DNA of 47,755 nucleotides from positions 1-47,755 of the forward strand of contig NZ_HG424521.1 in the NCBI RefSeq assembly GCF_000336385.2. Reading direction: 5' to 3'. The stretch's first letter is position 1. The number at the start of each line of letters is the position of its first letter. A program made the translations under genes and the position numbers. Of the stretch, positions 31,788 through 42,050 are shown piece after piece. The DNA comes from Lysobacter antibioticus HS124. Lineage in GTDB: Bacteria > Pseudomonadota > Gammaproteobacteria > Xanthomonadales > Xanthomonadaceae. Under the pieces are notes generated by a model. That model saw only the letters and a program-made list of their open reading frames with translations. It was not told the origin of the DNA and did not search any database.

Positions 31788-32477
31788 TCAGAACAAAGCC
31801 AACTGGCCTTCGGCGATGCGTACCGGGGCGAAGCTGCGGCGGTGCTGGGGACAGGGGCCGTGGGCGTTGAGCGCGGCCAGGTGGGCGGCGGTGGAATAGC
31901 CCTTGTGCTGGTCGAAACCGTAGTGCGGGTACTGCGCATGCAACTCGCGCATGAGCCGGTCGCGCGCGACCTTGGCCAGGATCGAGGCGGCCATGATCGA
32001 CGGCTCCAGCGCATCGCCGCCGATCAGCGCTTCGCCGGGGCAGGGCAGGCCGGGCGGCAGGTGGTTGCCGTCGACCCGGACCAGGTCGGCGCCGGGGGCC
32101 AGCGCCAGCAGCGCGCGGCGCATGCCGCTCATGGTGGCCTGGAAGATGTTGACCCGGTCGATTTCCTCGACCTCGACGAATTCGATCCGCCAGGCCAAGG
32201 CGCGCTGCTGGATCAGCGGGAACAGCGCCTCGCGTCGCGCTTCGGTGAGTTTCTTGGAATCGTCCAGACCGTCGATGCGCCGGCGCGGGTGCAGGATCAC
32301 CGCGGCCACCGCGACCGGCCCGGCCAGCGGGCCGCGCCCGGCCTCGTCGATGCCGGCAATGAGGCGGGGCTTGGCGCGGGGGCGGGTAGGAGCGCTGGCG
32401 TCGGTCGGAGGCACGTGGAGCGGGAGCGAGGAGCGGGGCAGGAGGGAAATGGCGGGGTTAACCTGCCGCCTTGGCAT
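31788..32477 (-). CDS. rnhB: Ribonuclease HII
   Basis: Removes ribonucleotides embedded in DNA and the RNA of hybrids. The 229-residue product contains [14 protein letters not shown] with the first catalytic Asp and Glu, [24 protein letters not shown] with a further catalytic Asp, and [21 protein letters not shown] plus HKGYSTAAH. About 35 residues precede the core, more than in E. coli. The ATG at 32477 overlaps the end of lpxB by 20 bases; an in-frame GTG about 20 codons later is a possible alternative, but neither has a strong ribosome-binding site. The lpxB-rnhB overlap is usual in the family. Confidence 0.93.
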   Translation of the reverse strand: MPRRQVNPAISLLPRSSLPLHVPPTDASAPTRPRAKPRLIAGIDEAGRGPLAGPVAVAAVILHPRRRIDGLDDSKKLTEARREALFPLIQQRALAWRIEFVEVEEIDRVNIFQATMSGMRRALLALAPGADLVRVDGNHLPPGLPCPGEALIGGDALEPSIMAASILAKVARDRLMRELHAQYPHYGFDQHKGYSTAAHLAALNAHGPCPQHRRSFAPVRIAEGQLALF

Positions 32478-33696
32478 TCTCGCCGATCAGCTCGGCGATG
32501 GCGTCGGCCGCTCGGGCCGAAGCGTCGCGCTTGAGTTCCAGGTGGATGCGCTGGAACTTGGGCAGCAGGGCCGCGCTGGCGGCCGGCTCGCGCAGCCAGC
32601 GCAGGGTCGCGCCGGCCAGGTTTTCCGGGGTGCAGTCGGCCTGCATCAGCTCCGGCACCACCGCTTCGCCGGCGAGCACGTTCGGCAGCGCGTAGTGGTC
32701 GACCTTGAGCATGCCCAGGCGCTTGACCAGGGTGTAGGTCAGCGGCGAGACCTTGTAGGCCACGGTCATCGGCCGCTTGGCCAGCATCGCTTCCAGGGTG
32801 GCGGTGCCGGAGGCCAGCAACACCGCGTCGCTGGCGATCATCACCGTGCGCGCGCCGCGGTCGACGATGCGCAGCGCGCGCCGCAGGCGCGCGCCGTCGG
32901 GGTGCGCGTCGAGAATGCGTTCGAATGCGGCGCGCGAGGCGGCGTTGGCCATCGGCGCGACCACGCTCAGGCGCGGCTCGGCGGCCAGCATCAGCGCCGC
33001 AGCGGCGAGGAAGTCGCCGGCCAGCCGTTCGATTTCGCCGACCCGCGAGCCCGGCAGCATCGCCAGCACCGGCGCCTCTTCGTCCAGGCCCAGGTTCATC
33101 CGCGCTTCTTCGCGGTCGGGGTGGATCGGCATCTCGTCGGCGAGCGGGTGGCCGACGAAGCGCGCGTCGACGCCGTATTCGGCGTAGATCGGCGGCTCCA
33201 TCGGGAACAGGCACAGCACCCGGTCGGCGCTCAGGCCGATCTTCTGCGCGCGCTTGCGCCGCCACGCCCACACCGACGGGCTGACGTAATGCGCGGTGCG
33301 CACGCCGCGCTGCTTGAGCCAGCGTTCGACGCCGAGATTGAAGTCGGGCGCGTCGATGCCGATGAAGGCGTCGGGCTTCCAGTCGAGGATGCGCTGGCGC
33401 ACGTCGCGGCGCAGGCGCAGCAGCCGCGGCAGGTGCTTGAGCACTTCCGACAAGCCCATCACCGCCAGTTCGCCGGCGTCGAACCAGGTGTCCATGCCGG
33501 CCGCGCGCATCTGCTCGCCGCCGATGCCGACGAACTCGGCGCCGGGGTAGCGGCGCTTGAGCTCCTCGATCAGCGCCGCGCCGAGCAGGTCGCCGGAGGC
33601 TTCCCCGGCGATCAGGGCGAAGCGCGGCGGCGGAGGCGGCGCGGCGGGGAAGATCTCATCGATGGGGGAGGGGGCGACGGCGGCAGGAGCGTTCAT
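32458..33696 (-). CDS. lpxB: Lipid-A-disaccharide synthase
   Basis: Joins UDP-2,3-diacylglucosamine and lipid X to form the lipid A disaccharide on the inner face of the inner membrane. The 412-residue product has a Pro-rich leader of about 22 residues, then [105 protein letters not shown] and [20 protein letters not shown], all family landmarks. The end overlaps rnhB. Unlike most relatives, lpxB does not directly follow lpxA: an unknown gene lies between, with a 262-base spacer containing a GC-rich hairpin (33886-33917). Confidence 0.96.
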   Translation of the reverse strand: MNAPAAVAPSPIDEIFPAAPPPPPRFALIAGEASGDLLGAALIEELKRRYPGAEFVGIGGEQMRAAGMDTWFDAGELAVMGLSEVLKHLPRLLRLRRDVRQRILDWKPDAFIGIDAPDFNLGVERWLKQRGVRTAHYVSPSVWAWRRKRAQKIGLSADRVLCLFPMEPPIYAEYGVDARFVGHPLADEMPIHPDREEARMNLGLDEEAPVLAMLPGSRVGEIERLAGDFLAAAALMLAAEPRLSVVAPMANAASRAAFERILDAHPDGARLRRALRIVDRGARTVMIASDAVLLASGTATLEAMLAKRPMTVAYKVSPLTYTLVKRLGMLKVDHYALPNVLAGEAVVPELMQADCTPENLAGATLRWLREPAASAALLPKFQRIHLELKRDASARAADAIAELIGENAKAAG

Positions 33697-33958
33697 CGGG
33701 GCAAGAGGCGTTCCGGTTCGAGCCGGTGCCGGTCGGCGCGCAAACGCAGGCGCGACGGCCGGCCGGGAATGAGGACGATGCCGCATTCTCGCCCGGAATG
33801 GCGTGGGCATGGGGCCATCGCGGTCGTTGAGGGGCACTTGCTGCCAAACGGCGTGACCCGCGTCGGCTTTTGCCGGCCGCAGGGCGGGCGCCGGCGATAC
33901 CGGCCCGGCCGGCGCCCGGGCACGGCGCGAGGCCGCGCATTGGCGGCTGCCGCGTCGC

Positions 33959-34444
33959 TCAGCGCGCCGGCCGCGACGCCGAAAAGTGGCGTTCCAGCTC
34001 GCGCTGGTACTGGCCGCGGTCGAAGACGAAGTCCAGCGGGCCGACGGAGGCCGCGTCCGCGGTCGGGGCGAAGCCGTGCTCGTATTCCGGCGCCACCTGC
34101 CGCCACGCGACCCGGTCCTCGCGCACTTCCAGGACACAGGACACCACGCCGCAGTAGTCGCAGCCGCAGTGGCAGCGGTACAGCACCAGGCGCGCGCTGC
34201 CGAGTTGATTGTGCGCCGGCTGCTGGCCGAGGAATACGGCGAGGCCGCGTTCTGCCAGCGCCGGCGGGCGCGGGATTTCCAGGTCGGTGTCGGCGTTGCC
34301 GAGGTCGCGGGCGATGCCCAGCCACTGCGTGAGCGGGCACTCGTCGATGAAGATCTCGGCGACATCGGCGCGCTGTTCGGCGCCGTCGACGGTGTAGGCG
34401 AAGACGGTCCGGCCGATGCGCAGGCGTTGGGTCGTCGCCGTCAC
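33959..34444 (-). CDS. Hypothetical protein with a Cys/His cluster, between lpxA and lpxB
   Basis: A 161-residue protein I cannot name. The centre has a dense cluster, YRCHCGCDYCGVVSC: C91, H92, C93, C95, C98 and C103, suggesting a bound metal or a redox-active site. The N-terminal part (RLRIGRTVFAYTVDG and ADVAEIFIDECPLTQWLGI) and C-terminal part (WRQVAPEYEHG, LDFVFDRGQYQRELERHF) look like a small mixed alpha/beta fold. No signal peptide or membrane helix is seen, so it is probably cytoplasmic. GTG at 34444 starts 6 bases after the lpxA stop, with GAGG just upstream, so it is co-translated with lpxA. Third-position GC is like that of its neighbours, so it is not an obvious recent arrival. 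Confidence 0.75.
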   Translation of the reverse strand: MTATTQRLRIGRTVFAYTVDGAEQRADVAEIFIDECPLTQWLGIARDLGNADTDLEIPRPPALAERGLAVFLGQQPAHNQLGSARLVLYRCHCGCDYCGVVSCVLEVREDRVAWRQVAPEYEHGFAPTADAASVGPLDFVFDRGQYQRELERHFSASRPAR

Positions 34445-34450
34445 GATGCC

Positions 34451-35233
34451 TCAGCGCAGCAGCGGCCGTTCGCCGTTGCCGATGAAGTCGAGCAGGGCAC
34501 GCACGTCCGGGCTGTCGGCGGCCATGTCCTCGAGCTTGGCCCGCGCCTCTTCCAGCGACGCGCCGGAAACGTACAGGGTGCGGTAGGCGCGCTTGATCGC
34601 GCCGATGCGCTCGGCGTCGAAGCCGCGGCGCTTGAGGCCTTCGCTGTTGATCCCGCGCGGGCGGCCGTAGCCGTCCTGAGCGACCATCAGGAACGGCGGC
34701 ACGTCGCCGTTGACCAGTGCGCCCATGCCGATGAAGGCGTGCGCGCCGATGCGGCAGAACTGGTGGATGCCGGAGAAGCCGCTCATGATCACCTGGTCTT
34801 CCACGGTGACGTGGCCGGCCAGGGTCGAGTTGTTGGAGAACACGCACTGATTGCCGACATGGCAGTCGTGGGCGACGTGGGTATAGGCCAGGAACCAGTT
34901 GCCGTTGCCGATCCGGGTCAGGCCGCCGCCGTTGCCGGTGCCACGGTTGACGGTGACGAACTCGCGGAACACGTTGTCGTCGCCGATTTCCAGCTCGGTG
35001 CGTTCGCCGGCGAATTTCTTGTCCTGCGGGTCGCCGCCGATCGCGCACTGGGCGTAGAAGCGGTTGCCGCGGCCGATCCGGGTCGGGCCGTGGACCACGC
35101 AGTGCGGGCCGAACACGGTGCCCTCGCCGACTTCGACGTCGGCGCCGATGTAGCAGAACGGACCGACCTCGACGCCGGCGCCGAGGCGGGCGCCGGGTTC
35201 GACGAAGGCGGTCGGATGGATCGTGGCGCTCAT
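34451..35233 (-). CDS. lpxA: Acyl-ACP--UDP-N-acetylglucosamine O-acyltransferase
   Basis: Catalyses the first step of lipid A synthesis, moving a hydroxyacyl chain from ACP to UDP-GlcNAc. The 260-residue trimeric left-handed beta-helix protein shows hexapeptide repeats from residue 3 onward ([20 protein letters not shown]), the catalytic-His region [20 protein letters not shown] and [20 protein letters not shown], and a C-terminal helical part. The ATG at 35233 lies 4 bases after the fabZ stop, so translation is coupled. Chain-length preference cannot be read by eye with certainty. Confidence 0.97.
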   Translation of the reverse strand: MSATIHPTAFVEPGARLGAGVEVGPFCYIGADVEVGEGTVFGPHCVVHGPTRIGRGNRFYAQCAIGGDPQDKKFAGERTELEIGDDNVFREFVTVNRGTGNGGGLTRIGNGNWFLAYTHVAHDCHVGNQCVFSNNSTLAGHVTVEDQVIMSGFSGIHQFCRIGAHAFIGMGALVNGDVPPFLMVAQDGYGRPRGINSEGLKRRGFDAERIGAIKRAYRTLYVSGASLEEARAKLEDMAADSPDVRALLDFIGNGERPLLR

Positions 35234-35237
35234 CGCG

Positions 35238-35693
35238 TCACTCCTTGACCTCGGCGCAGACGATGTCGGCGCAGGCGACCTGCTCGCCGTCGACGCGGGC
35301 GATGCCGGTGTAGATGGCCATGTTGCGGATGGTGCGCTTGAGCGTGACTTCCAGCTCCAGGCAGTCGCCCGGCGTGACCATGCGCGAGAACTTGGCGTTG
35401 TCGATCTTGACCAGGTAGAACAGGCGGCCGTCGGCGACGCCGCCGTGCGAGAGCTGGGTCAGGATGCCGCCGGCCTGGGCCAGCGCTTCGATCACCAGCA
35501 CGCCCGGCATCACCGGATGGCCCGGAAAGTGGCCGTTGAAGAAAGGCTCGTTGCAACTCACGTTCTTGCGGCAGAGCACGCGCTTGTGGGCTTCGAACTC
35601 GACCACGCGGTCGACCAGCAGAAACGGGTAACGGTGCGGCAGCAGCTTCTGGATCGCCGTAACGTCGAGCGGGAGTTGCAGGGTCTGGCTCAT
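35238..35693 (-). CDS. fabZ: 3-hydroxyacyl-ACP dehydratase FabZ
   Basis: Dehydrates 3-hydroxyacyl-ACP in the fatty acid elongation cycle and competes with LpxA and LpxD for hydroxyacyl-ACP. The 151-residue hotdog-fold protein has [36 protein letters not shown] with the catalytic His, the Glu in [11 protein letters not shown], and [16 protein letters not shown]. The ATG at 35693 gives [15 protein letters not shown], a normal start; the frame upstream is open but not family-like. It is 155 bases downstream of lpxD and directly coupled to lpxA. Confidence 0.97.
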   Translation of the reverse strand: MSQTLQLPLDVTAIQKLLPHRYPFLLVDRVVEFEAHKRVLCRKNVSCNEPFFNGHFPGHPVMPGVLVIEALAQAGGILTQLSHGGVADGRLFYLVKIDNAKFSRMVTPGDCLELEVTLKRTIRNMAIYTGIARVDGEQVACADIVCAEVKE

Positions 35694-35847
35694 CTTCTTG
35701 GGTTCTTCCGTTATGCGCGTCCTGCGCTGGGAGTCCGCGGTCCGTCCGCGGCCCGTCGTGACCGGCTTGCGCCGCAATGCCCATTGTCCCGCAGTTTTCG
35801 CCGCGGGTGTGGCGCCGGCGTATGGTGGCGCCGGGCGGGCGGCCGGC

Positions 35848-36867
35848 TCAGCCGTCCTCGCGCGAACGCGGGTTGCGCCGGGCGATCGCGTCGAGCTGCT
35901 TGAACCGCGCGGCGTTCTTGCGCCAGCTGCGGTTGTCCATCAACGGGGTGCCGGAGGAGTATTCGCCGGGCTCGCGGATCGAGCTGGTGACCAGGCTCAT
36001 CGCGGTGACGACCACCTTGTCGCACAGCTCCAGGTGGCCGAGCACGCCGGCGCCGCCACCGATCAGGCAGTAGCGGCCGATCTTGGCGCTGCCGGCGGCG
36101 GCCGAGCAGCCGGCCATGGCGCTGTGGGCGCCGATGCGGACGTTGTGGCCGATCTGGATCTGGTTGTCGAGGCGCACGTCCTCCTCCAGCACCGTGTCCT
36201 CGATCGCGCCGCGGTCGATGGTGGTGTTGGCGCCGATCTCGCAGTCGTCGCCGACCACCACGCCGCCAAGCTGGGGCACCTTGAGCCAGCGGCCGGCCTC
36301 CATCGCCAGGCCGAAGCCGTCGGCGCCGAGCACCGCGCCGGGGTGGATCAGCACACGCTGGCCGAGCCGGACCCGGGTCACCAGGGTCACCCGGGCGATC
36401 AGCTCGCTGCCGGCGCCGACCACGCAGTCCTCGCCGATCACGCAACCGGGGCCGACGATGGCGCCGACCTCGACCCGGCTGCGCGCGCCGATGCTGACGA
36501 AGGGGCCGATGTGTGCGTCAGCGGACACGTCCGCGCTGGGGTCGATCGCCGCCGAGGCGTGGATGCCGGGCTCGCGCAGCGGGCGCGGCTCGAACAGGGC
36601 CGAGATCTTGGCGAACGCGGCGTAAGGATCGCGTGCGATCAGCGCGGTGCCGGGGTAGCCCTCGGCGTCGTCCTCGCGCATGACCACCACGCCGGCCCGG
36701 CTCGCGGCGAGCTGGGCGCGGTACTTGGGATTGGCGAGAAAGGCCAGCTGGCCGGGTTCGGCCCGGGCCAGAGTGCCGACCCCGAGCACGCGCGCGGCGC
36801 CGTCGCCGCTCAGGCCGAGCGCGAAGCGCTCGGCCAGTTCCTGAGCCGTGTGACCGTTGTTGCTCAA
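35848..36867 (-). CDS. lpxD: UDP-3-O-(3-hydroxyacyl)glucosamine N-acyltransferase
   Basis: Adds the second hydroxyacyl chain in lipid A synthesis. The 339-residue product has the N-terminal uridine-binding domain (TAQELAERFALGLSGDGAAR, LAFLANPKYRAQL) and a hexapeptide beta-helix (HASAAIDPSADVSADAHIGP, HPGAVLGADGFGLAMEAG, GANTTIDRGAIEDT, GHNVRIGAHSAMAG), ending in a short helical tail. The start is set at TTG 36867 (MSNNGHTAQEL): no ATG or GTG gives a family-length N-terminus, and the frame further upstream runs into Arg-rich sequence close to the bamA stop. bamA is 40 bases upstream; no skp/ompH gene lies between them. Confidence 0.93.
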   Translation of the reverse strand: MSNNGHTAQELAERFALGLSGDGAARVLGVGTLARAEPGQLAFLANPKYRAQLAASRAGVVVMREDDAEGYPGTALIARDPYAAFAKISALFEPRPLREPGIHASAAIDPSADVSADAHIGPFVSIGARSRVEVGAIVGPGCVIGEDCVVGAGSELIARVTLVTRVRLGQRVLIHPGAVLGADGFGLAMEAGRWLKVPQLGGVVVGDDCEIGANTTIDRGAIEDTVLEEDVRLDNQIQIGHNVRIGAHSAMAGCSAAAGSAKIGRYCLIGGGAGVLGHLELCDKVVVTAMSLVTSSIREPGEYSSGTPLMDNRSWRKNAARFKQLDAIARRNPRSREDG

Positions 36868-36907
36868 AGCAGGGGCCCCGAAGCGTCGCCTGCGGCCGCG
36901 GCCGCGA

Positions 36908-39370
36908 TCAGAACGTACCGCCGAAGGTGAACTGCAGACGCTCCAGCTCGTCGCCGCGATCGGTCTGGCGGCCCTGGGCATCGTACTCCGGACCCTGCTT
37001 CTTGAACGGGAACGCGTAGCTGATCGAGATCGGGCCCATGGGCGAACGCCACATCAGCGCGATGCCTGCCGAAGCGCGCAGCTCGCCGGCGTCGAAATCG
37101 TCGTAGCTCTTGTAGACGTTGCCGAAGTCGAGGAACGCCGAGACGCGCGCGGCGGGCGTGTCGAGCAACGTCGGGAAATACATTTCCAGCGAGCCGGTGG
37201 TCTTGAACGCGCCGCCCAGCGGCTGCTTGTAGGTCGCGCCGATGAACGCGGCCTCGCGCGGGCCCAGCGTGTTGTCGGTGAAGCCGCGCACCGAGCGCAC
37301 GCCGCCGGCGTAGAAGTTCTCGAAGAACGGCAGGCCGGTCGCGGTGATGGTGCGCGGCGCGACGGGGCCGTTCGGGCCGTCGGGGTCGACGACCCGGCTG
37401 ACGTCCTTGCCGTAGCTGTCGCCGTAGCCCAGCTCGGTGCGGGTGTTGAGCACCAGGTGGCGCGACAACGGCCAGAACTTGGAGAAGTTGTAGTTGATCT
37501 TGTAGTACTCGACCGTCGAACCCGGCAGGGTCGCTTCCAGCCACACCCGCTGCTGGGTGCCGGCGGTCGGGGTCAGCGCGTGGTTGAGGCTGTTGCGGCC
37601 CCAGCCGATCTGCGCGCGCCAGGCGTGGAAGGTGCGCTGGCCGAGCGCGTCGAGGTAGTCGATGATGCTCGGCGGCGCGGTGTTCGGGAACGCCAGGATC
37701 TCGTTGCTGTCGATGCCGATCAGGCCGGTCACCGAGTCGGTTTCGGTCAGCGGCACGCCGAGCACGACCTGGGCGGTGCCGTTGGTGGTCGAGTACTGGG
37801 CGGTGTTGAAGTCCGAGTAGTCGAGTTCGCGCCAGGACAGGTTGTAGCCCAGCGAAACGCCGTCGTCGGTGAAATAGGGGTTGGTGTAGGAGAAGTCGTA
37901 GCGCGACTGATAGCGGCTGCGCTGCGCCTGCACCGACACGCGGTTGCCGCTGCCTAGGAAGTTGTTCTGCGACAGCTGGATCTGCGTGGTCAGCTTGCCC
38001 AGCTGCGAATAGCCCAGGCCGAACACGAAGCTGCCGGAGGTGGTTTCCTTGAGGTTGTAGACGACGTCGACCTGGTCGTTGGTGCCGGGCACCGGCTTGC
38101 TCTCGACGTCCACGTTCTCGAAGAAGCCCAGGCCCTGCAGGCGGATCTTGGAGCGGTCGATCGCCGCCTGCGAATACCAGGTGCCCTCGAACTGGCGCAT
38201 TTCGCGGCGCAGCACTTCGTCGGCGGTGCGGGTGTTGCCCTTGAACACGACCCGGCGCACGTTCACGCGCGGGCCCGGCACCACCTGCATGTTGATGCCG
38301 ACGGTCTTGTTCTCGCGGTTGACGTCCGGAATCGGGTTGACCTGGGCGAAGGCGTAGCCGACGTTGCCCAGGGTCGCGGTGATCGAGTCGGAGCTGATCT
38401 CGAGCAGGCGGCGCGAGAAGATCTGGTCCGGCTTGACGATGACCAGCTTCTCGATCTGCTCCTTGGGCAGGATCGTATCGCCGGTGACCTGCACGCTGGA
38501 GACCTTGTACTGATCGCCTTCGGTGACGCCGGCGGTGAGGAACATGTCCTGCCGGTCGGGGCTGATCGCGACCTGGGTGGAGTCGATGCTGAAGTCGACG
38601 TAGCCGCGGTCGAGGTAGTAGGAGTTGAGCTTTTCCAGATCGCCGGACAGCTTCTCGCGCGAGTACTGGTCGTCGCGGCGGTACCAGCTGAGCCAGTTGT
38701 GCTCGCGCGACTCCCAACCGTCGAGGATGTCCTTCTGCTCGAACTTGTCGTTGCCGATCAGGTTGATGTGGCGGATCTTCGCGGCCTTGCCTTCCTTGAC
38801 GTTGATGGTCAGGTCGACGCGGTTGCGGTCGAGACGGTTCACCGAATTGGTGATCTCGACGTTGTACTTGCCGCGGTTGTTGTACTGCCGGGTCAAGTCC
38901 TGGGTGACCTTGTCCAGGGCCAGGCGGTCGAAGGTCTCGCCTTCGGCCAGGCCGATTTCCTTCAGGCCCTTGAGCAGGTCTTCGCTCTTGATGTCCTTGT
39001 TGCCGGTCAGGGTGAGCTTGTTGATCGCCGGACGCTCGGCGACGGTGACGACCAGGATGGTGCCCTGGCGGTCGAGCTGCACGTCTTCGAAGAAGCCGGT
39101 CTTGTACAGGGCGCGGATGGCGTCGCCGGCCTTGGCCGAGTCCATCGTGTCGCCGCGCTCGACCGGCAGGTAGGTGAAGACGGTGCCGGCGGAAATGCGT
39201 TGCAGCCCGTCGATGCGGATGTCGCTGACCGTGAACGAACCCGGCGCGGCGGCGACCCCGAGCGAGAACGGATCGGCGGACTGCGCCATCGCGGGAATCG
39301 CCGGCGCCGAGGTCATTGCCGTGGCAAGGGCGAGGGCGAGCAGGCGGCGATTAGGGATTCGCGTCATCAT
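36908..39370 (-). CDS. bamA: Outer membrane protein assembly factor BamA
   Basis: The central pore of the BAM complex, which folds beta-barrel proteins into the outer membrane. The 820-residue product has a signal peptide (about 1-29, cleavage likely after PAMA), five POTRA domains (about 44-445; the first starts FTVSDIRIDGLQRISAGTVF) and a 16-strand barrel. The VRGF motif (GVRSVRGFTDNTLGPREAA) and the closing QFTFGGTF with terminal Phe, the barrel-insertion signal, are clear. The ATG pair at 39370/39367 has only a weak ribosome-binding site. It is downstream of rseP as in most gammaproteobacteria. It is slightly longer than E. coli BamA (810). Confidence 0.97.
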   Translation of the reverse strand: MMTRIPNRRLLALALATAMTSAPAIPAMAQSADPFSLGVAAAPGSFTVSDIRIDGLQRISAGTVFTYLPVERGDTMDSAKAGDAIRALYKTGFFEDVQLDRQGTILVVTVAERPAINKLTLTGNKDIKSEDLLKGLKEIGLAEGETFDRLALDKVTQDLTRQYNNRGKYNVEITNSVNRLDRNRVDLTINVKEGKAAKIRHINLIGNDKFEQKDILDGWESREHNWLSWYRRDDQYSREKLSGDLEKLNSYYLDRGYVDFSIDSTQVAISPDRQDMFLTAGVTEGDQYKVSSVQVTGDTILPKEQIEKLVIVKPDQIFSRRLLEISSDSITATLGNVGYAFAQVNPIPDVNRENKTVGINMQVVPGPRVNVRRVVFKGNTRTADEVLRREMRQFEGTWYSQAAIDRSKIRLQGLGFFENVDVESKPVPGTNDQVDVVYNLKETTSGSFVFGLGYSQLGKLTTQIQLSQNNFLGSGNRVSVQAQRSRYQSRYDFSYTNPYFTDDGVSLGYNLSWRELDYSDFNTAQYSTTNGTAQVVLGVPLTETDSVTGLIGIDSNEILAFPNTAPPSIIDYLDALGQRTFHAWRAQIGWGRNSLNHALTPTAGTQQRVWLEATLPGSTVEYYKINYNFSKFWPLSRHLVLNTRTELGYGDSYGKDVSRVVDPDGPNGPVAPRTITATGLPFFENFYAGGVRSVRGFTDNTLGPREAAFIGATYKQPLGGAFKTTGSLEMYFPTLLDTPAARVSAFLDFGNVYKSYDDFDAGELRASAGIALMWRSPMGPISISYAFPFKKQGPEYDAQGRQTDRGDELERLQFTFGGTF

Positions 39371-39464
39371 TACGTCCGTTTGGGGCTGGATGCCGGCAGT
39401 CGGGCATCGGGTCGAAGTGCGGCAGGATAGAGGGCAAAGCGTCCGTTCGAGCGTCAGGCCGGCA

Positions 39465-40826
39465 TCAGCGCACCAAGTTGTTCAGGATGTCGTTGTAGAA
39501 CGCCAGGCCCATCAGGCCGGCGATCAGGGCCAGGCCGACGAAATGTCCGGCCGCCATTACGCGTTCGCTGACCGGGCTGCCTTTGACCAGCTCGATAAGG
39601 TAATACAGCAGGTGACCGCCGTCCAAGATCGGGATCGGCAGCAGGTTCAGGATGCCCAGGCTCAGCGACAGCAGGGCCAGCAGCTGCAGATACCAGGCCG
39701 GCCCGTTGTTGGCGTAGGCATTGGCGGCGCGGCCGATGGTCACCGGCCCGGCCACGGTGTTCTGCAGAGAGACCCGGCCGGTGAAGGCGCGGCCGATCAT
39801 CGCGAACAGCTGTTCGGCCTGGTGCACGCCCTCGCGCAGCGCCGCCGGCACCGCCTGCAAGGGGCCGTAGCGCAGGACCGCGTCGCGCGTCGGCTCGGGC
39901 AGTTCGGCCGAGGTCAGGCCCAGGCCCCAGTAGGCTTCGCCGTCGGGCTTGAGCATCCGCGCCGGAGCGATTTCCAGGGCCAGGCGATCGCCGTTGCGGG
40001 CGACCTCGATCATCGCGCTGCCGCCGCGCCGGTGCAGCTTGGCCACGGCCGCGGTGAGGTCTTCCCAACTGCGCAGCGGATCGCCGTCCAGCGCCGTGAC
40101 CCGGTCGCCCTCGGCCAGCACGCCCCAGGCGGGGCTGCCCGGTTCGATGCGGCCGATCACCGCCGGGCGCAGCTCGTGGCGGCCGCGCAGGCCGACGATC
40201 TGGACCGCGCGGCGTTCGTCGAACTCGGCCGGCAGCCGCGACAGCCGCAGGTGGCGGGTGGCCTCGGCGCCGTTCTCGGCGCGGATTCGCACCGCCACGT
40301 CCTCGCGGTCGAGCGCGTGCGGCAGCAGCGCCAGCTGCACTTCGCTCCAGGTCGGGGTGTCGCGGTCGCCGATGCGCAGCACGGTGTCGCCGCGACGCAA
40401 TCCGGACTCGGCGGCCAGGCCGGCGACGTCGCCGACCACCGGGGCGAAATCGGGGCGGCCGATCACGAACATGCCCCACAGCAAGGCGACGCACAGGATC
40501 AGGTTGGCGAGCGGGCCGGCGGCGACGATGGCGATGCGCTGCCACACCGGCTTGCGGTTGAAGGCCTGCGGAATCAGCGCATCGGGAATCTCGAACTCGC
40601 GCTCGTCGAGCATCTTGACGTAGCCGCCGAGCGGAATCGCGCCGATCGCGTACTCGGTGCCGTCGGCGGCCTTGCGCAGCCACAGCGGCTTGCCGAAGCC
40701 GATCGAGAAGCGCAGCACCTTCACCCCGCAGCGGCGGGCGACCCAGAAATGGCCGAACTCGTGAATGGTCACCAGCACGCCGATGCTGATGATCAGCCAC
40801 CACAGCGACCCCAGGATCTCGCTCAT
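39465..40826 (-). CDS. rseP: RIP metalloprotease RseP
   Basis: An inner-membrane site-2 protease that cuts RseA in the sigma-E envelope stress pathway and clears signal peptides. The 453-residue product has HEFGH at H22-H26 within the first membrane helix, GIGAIPLGGYVKMLDERE-type sequence (AIGAIPLGGYVKMLDEREFE), two periplasmic PDZ domains (about 120-290), and the C-terminal NLLPIPILDGGHLLYYLIE with the metal-binding Asp. The ATG at 40826 gives MSEILGSLWWLIISIGVLVT. It is 38 bases behind dxr and 94 bases before bamA, in the conserved dxr-rseP-bamA order. Confidence 0.97.
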   Translation of the reverse strand: MSEILGSLWWLIISIGVLVTIHEFGHFWVARRCGVKVLRFSIGFGKPLWLRKAADGTEYAIGAIPLGGYVKMLDEREFEIPDALIPQAFNRKPVWQRIAIVAAGPLANLILCVALLWGMFVIGRPDFAPVVGDVAGLAAESGLRRGDTVLRIGDRDTPTWSEVQLALLPHALDREDVAVRIRAENGAEATRHLRLSRLPAEFDERRAVQIVGLRGRHELRPAVIGRIEPGSPAWGVLAEGDRVTALDGDPLRSWEDLTAAVAKLHRRGGSAMIEVARNGDRLALEIAPARMLKPDGEAYWGLGLTSAELPEPTRDAVLRYGPLQAVPAALREGVHQAEQLFAMIGRAFTGRVSLQNTVAGPVTIGRAANAYANNGPAWYLQLLALLSLSLGILNLLPIPILDGGHLLYYLIELVKGSPVSERVMAAGHFVGLALIAGLMGLAFYNDILNNLVR

Positions 40827-40864
40827 GGCTGCCTCGACGTCGGTGGCTGGGCTGCTGCCATGGT

Positions 40865-42043
40865 TCAGGCTCGTTGGACGATCGCCTGCTCGGCGTGGCG
40901 GCGGGCCCGTTGGTCGGCATCGCGCAGCGACGCCAGCGAACTGGCCGGTTGGGGGGGAAGCGCGGCGAGGGTGTCCTCGACCAGCGCCGGTATCGCTAGG
41001 AAACCGATGCGCCGCTGAAGAAACGCTGAAACCGCCACCTCGTTGGCGGCGTTCAGCACCGCCGGCGCGGTGCCGCCGGCGGCCAGGGCCTCGAAGGCCA
41101 GGCGCAGGCAGGGGAAGGCGTCCAGGTCGGGACGTTCGAAGTCGAGCCGGCCGTGAGCCAGCAGGTCGAGCCCGGCCACGCCCGAGTCGATCCGCTGCGG
41201 CCAGCCGAAGCCCACCGCCAGCGCGGTGCGCATGTCGGGCAGGCCCAACTGGGCCAGGGTCGAGCCGTCGACGAATTCGACCAGCGAATGCACCAGGCTC
41301 TGCGGGTGCACCAGCACTTGGATGCGTTCGCCGCCGACGCCGAACAAGTGGTGGGCCTCGATGACTTCCAGGCCCTTGTTCATCAGCGTCGCGGAGTCGA
41401 CCGAGATCTTCGGCCCCATCGACCACTTGGGGTGGGCCACGGCCTGTTCCGGAGTGACGTCAGTCAGGTCGGAACGTGTACGGCCGCGGAACGGCCCGCC
41501 GGACGCGGTCAGCAGGATGCGCTTGAGACCGGCATGGGCGTGGGCGTCGGGCAGGCATTGGAAGATCGCGTTGTGCTCGCTGTCGATCGGCACGATGCAG
41601 GCGCCGGCCTGGGCGGCGGCATCCATCAGCAGCTCGCCGGCCAGCACCAGCGATTCCTTGTTGGCCAGCAGCAGGCGCTTGCCGGCGCGCGCCGCGGCCA
41701 GGGTCGAGGTCAGCCCGGCGGCCCCGACTATCGCCGCGACGACGGTGTCGCACGCGTCCGAGCCGACCAGCTCGACCAGGGCCTGATCGCCGCAGTGGGC
41801 CTGGGTGGACAGGCCGCGTTCGCGCAGGCCGTCGCGCAGCGCGGCGAAACCGCGCTCGTCGGCGATCACCGCGTGTTCGGGGCGATGGCGCTCGCACAGC
41901 GCGAGCAGGGCGTCGACCCGGCCGCCGGCGGCGAGCACGCTGGCGCGCAGCGCTTCGGGGTGGCGCGCGATCACGTCCAGCGCCGAGGTGCCGATGGAAC
42001 CGGTGGCGCCGAGTACGGCGACTTTGCGGGCGGGAGCGGTCAT
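40865..42043 (-). CDS. dxr: 1-deoxy-D-xylulose-5-phosphate reductoisomerase
   Basis: Converts DXP to MEP with NADPH, the committed step of the non-mevalonate isoprenoid pathway. The 392-residue product has the NADPH site [20 protein letters not shown] (about 8-27), [27 protein letters not shown] with metal and substrate ligands, [31 protein letters not shown] and [17 protein letters not shown]. The start lies 7 bases after cdsA. The products feed UppS (this operon) and IspA (20732-21628). Confidence 0.97.
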   Translation of the reverse strand: MTAPARKVAVLGATGSIGTSALDVIARHPEALRASVLAAGGRVDALLALCERHRPEHAVIADERGFAALRDGLRERGLSTQAHCGDQALVELVGSDACDTVVAAIVGAAGLTSTLAAARAGKRLLLANKESLVLAGELLMDAAAQAGACIVPIDSEHNAIFQCLPDAHAHAGLKRILLTASGGPFRGRTRSDLTDVTPEQAVAHPKWSMGPKISVDSATLMNKGLEVIEAHHLFGVGGERIQVLVHPQSLVHSLVEFVDGSTLAQLGLPDMRTALAVGFGWPQRIDSGVAGLDLLAHGRLDFERPDLDAFPCLRLAFEALAAGGTAPAVLNAANEVAVSAFLQRRIGFLAIPALVEDTLAALPPQPASSLASLRDADQRARRHAEQAIVQRA

Positions 42044-42050
42044 GGCCGGA

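Noticed and set aside
33656-33940. A 94-codon minus-strand frame overlapping the lpxB start
   Set aside because: Arg/Pro/Ala-rich, overlaps lpxB out of frame, and has no coupling signal; the spacer holds only a GC-rich hairpin (33886-33917).
36857-37957. A 366-codon plus-strand frame opposite bamA
   Set aside because: Antisense shadow of a clear bamA gene.
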